Below are positions 47,500 to 49,048 of a stretch of DNA of 49,048 bases, in pieces. The stretch spans positions 1 to 49,048 of the forward strand of contig NZ_FMXK01000023.1 of assembly GCF_900103635.1 (NCBI RefSeq), written 5' to 3'. The position numbers and the translations under genes were made by a program. Within the stretch, counting starts at the first letter, position 1; each line of letters starts with the position of its first letter. Under the pieces are notes generated by a model, which saw only the letters and a list, made by a program, of their open reading frames with translations, was not told the DNA's origin and made no database searches. This DNA is from Butyrivibrio sp. INlla18 (GTDB taxonomy: Bacteria > Bacillota > Clostridia > Lachnospirales > Lachnospiraceae).

Positions 47500-48822
47500 T
47501 TATGAAACAGAAAGTTGCACAGATAATTCATTCATGACCAAATCGAGATTATTACTTCTAACAAATAACAATTTCTGATTTTTTTCTTTAGCTGACACTA
47601 GTTTGTAGTAAGCTGCATGAGAAAGGACTTCGGTATTACAAATGATATAGTCCTTATCCTTTATAGCATTAGCAGGAAATGTTTTATTTGCAGAGCTTAA
47701 ATATGTCCAATTTGGAAATTCCTTTTTTATCTTACTTTGCCAACTGTCGTGTCCGCCTATCACAACAACTTTTTGCCCTAGCCAATCGTTGAAGTCTATA
47801 TCTAACGAATTAGAGTATGTATTATCAGAATCCTTTTTGCTCATTAGATATACATAATTTCTCAATGCAGATAAATCTTTTATTTCTGTTTCATGCTGCT
47901 TGGATAAGTTTTCTTTTTCTAAACGAAGATGTGCTATTTCCTGATTTAGGGATATTATTTCTGATTCAAGATTGTGAATAGAATTTTGAATGAAAAGCTT
48001 TTCTTTTTCTATACGATTTTTTTCTATTAATAACGATTCTTTTTCTTTTTCGTAAGAATGCCTTTCAATGTTAGAAGAGTTTTCAAAAAGACTAATTATA
48101 TTTTTTTCAAGATCATTTATATATTTGCATAAAGAAGATATATTTAATGCATACCAGTAATTTCTCTTATTCCAAGTAGACATCAAGCCTAATATGTCGT
48201 TTATTTCAGATTCATCTAGCTTATATGTGGCAAGTTTTCTAGGACTTATTCCGTGACGAAGCATTAGTTGCAAGACCATATTGCTTTGCGGAGCGAATGT
48301 AATATCAAACGTTGATGATGGCATATATAATTCTGTTGCGGATGATGTTGTACCATATTCACATTTAAATTTATCCAAAAAAGCCTTAGATTCTTCACTA
48401 GTTTTCTTGATGGTTGAATTTGTATGATTTTTAATACTATTTTCTTCACTTTCGAATTCAAAATTATAATTCTTTAATAAATCAAGCATAGTGAGAATGT
48501 CATAGTCATAACGAATTGGTAATTCATTATGATCAGCAAGCGCTAATGTAATTGCAACGGAGCATACTTTATTAAGAAATGGAATCGAATCATCATCCAA
48601 GTCTTTGGTCACTATATCTCGTAGAGTATCAGAATCAATGTGCTTTGATCTCTTGAGTACTTTTTTTATTTGAGGAAAGCCTTCATTGAAAAGATCAATA
48701 AATGTATGGTAGATATTTTCAGAGTTTTCAGAACGCATAATTTCAATCATTGCATGCAACATACGAGAATAAGGAATGAGATTAGCCTGTAATGTACTTT
48801 CAAATGTAGGATTAACTTTCAT
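47500..48822 (-). CDS. Coiled-coil protein with C-terminal DUF2325 domain
   Basis: A 440-residue protein. Residues 1 to about 230 are an unrecognised helical region; about 235-325 form a long charged coiled coil (YEKEKESLLIEKNRIEKEKL); about 345-440 read KVVVIGGHDSWQSKIKKEFP and YIICNTEVLSHAAYYKL, the pattern of DUF2325 (PF10087). DUF2325 proteins are uncharacterised but occur in mobile islands. The start lies beside the transposase remnant, with a weak AGG-like site, so its native promoter and 5' region may have been displaced. Confidence 0.65.
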   Translation of the reverse strand: MKVNPTFESTLQANLIPYSRMLHAMIEIMRSENSENIYHTFIDLFNEGFPQIKKVLKRSKHIDSDTLRDIVTKDLDDDSIPFLNKVCSVAITLALADHNELPIRYDYDILTMLDLLKNYNFEFESEENSIKNHTNSTIKKTSEESKAFLDKFKCEYGTTSSATELYMPSSTFDITFAPQSNMVLQLMLRHGISPRKLATYKLDESEINDILGLMSTWNKRNYWYALNISSLCKYINDLEKNIISLFENSSNIERHSYEKEKESLLIEKNRIEKEKLFIQNSIHNLESEIISLNQEIAHLRLEKENLSKQHETEIKDLSALRNYVYLMSKKDSDNTYSNSLDIDFNDWLGQKVVVIGGHDSWQSKIKKEFPNWTYLSSANKTFPANAIKDKDYIICNTEVLSHAAYYKLVSAKEKNQKLLFVRSNNLDLVMNELSVQLSVS

Positions 48823-48856
48823 TTTAGCCTAAAGTCCCGTCATTTTATACCAAGGA

Positions 48857-49048
48857 TTATGTCGGGACAGGAACTTCCATAAGCTCATAGAGCTTACGTT
48901 GTTTATTAGTTATTTCAGACAGATGATGGGCTTTGCCGGGCTGCTGGTAGTATTCGATGACATCCAGCTCGTCAAGCAGTGACTGCATTGTGTAGTCGCT
49001 GAACAGGCCATTTTCATCCATCTGCTTTTTGATATAAGACATCAGCTG
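48857..49048 (-). mobile_element. 3' end of a probable IS1634/IS4-like transposase
   Basis: A partial coding stretch that runs off the right edge of the window; the visible C-terminus ends QPGKAHHLSEITNKQRKLYE, LMEVPVPT. The wording ELDVIEYYQQPG...ITNKQRKLYELM matches, in my memory, the tail of IS1634-like transposases. Inverted arms GTCCCG/CGGGAC (48834-48839 and 48863-48868) straddle the stop. The IS end therefore lies in 48823-48856. Not confirmable from this fragment. Confidence 0.45.

Overview
The window is an origin-proximal chromosomal segment of a low-GC Firmicute, most likely a Lachnospiraceae member close to Butyrivibrio/Pseudobutyrivibrio. The evidence is the classic replication-origin gene order (gyrA-gyrB-recF-yaaA-dnaN-dnaA running leftward; rpmH-rnpA-yidD-yidC-jag-mnmE-mnmG-rsmG-parA-parB running rightward), AT-rich intergenic DNA, a DUF3881-type gene next to serS, and an intracellular GH51 arabinofuranosidase. 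The genus is an inference from gene content; no rRNA or tRNA gene is present to confirm it.

Left accessory arm (1-16.6 kb). A 60-residue secreted peptide gene (66-248) meets tail-to-tail, with a 25-bp overlap, an XRE-HTH/TPR regulator (224-1168). This is the architecture of RRNPP peptide quorum sensing. Upstream of the regulator on the same strand is a tightly packed cluster: another HTH-TPR regulator, an APH-like kinase, an HExxH metallopeptidase-like protein, an MBL hydrolase, a double GNAT protein, an HD phosphohydrolase and a zinc phospholipase C-like protein. Next come a MATE/anion permease/surE operon; a divergent promoter driving a 37-codon reading frame followed by a terminator with a competing antiterminator, upstream of a nucleoside phosphorylase and a GNAT gene; abfA; an alpha/beta hydrolase; exoA; and a GGDEF-like protein with degenerate active-site residues that sits behind gyrA.

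Origin core (16.6-34.8 kb). dnaA is flanked by two DnaA-box regions: four perfect TTATCCACA boxes upstream, and one perfect plus degenerate boxes between dnaA and dnaN. This is a bipartite oriC. Two perfect 16-bp parS sites plus decayed copies lie between rsmG and parA. The genes supply initiation, the sliding clamp, gyrase, ribosomal protein L34, RNase P protein, membrane insertion, tRNA modification and chromosome partition.

Right arm (34.8-46.3 kb). A DUF4446 gene, serS, a DUF3881 gene and deoD are followed by a response regulator, an intramembrane-sensing-type histidine kinase and an ABC transporter with a large FtsX-like permease, a likely peptide-stress module. Convergent to it are a SpoIIE-type phosphatase and a DUF362 ferredoxin-like protein.

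Right-end island (46.4-49.0 kb). A start-less gene remnant, a retropepsin-like aspartic protease, an unknown 88-residue protein overlapping the protease by 8 bp, a coiled-coil/DUF2325 protein and the 3' end of a probable transposase form an accessory island. The strongest leads for new biology are the peptide/RRNPP pair with its neighbouring cluster, the 37-codon leader with attenuator, and this retropepsin/DUF2325 island.
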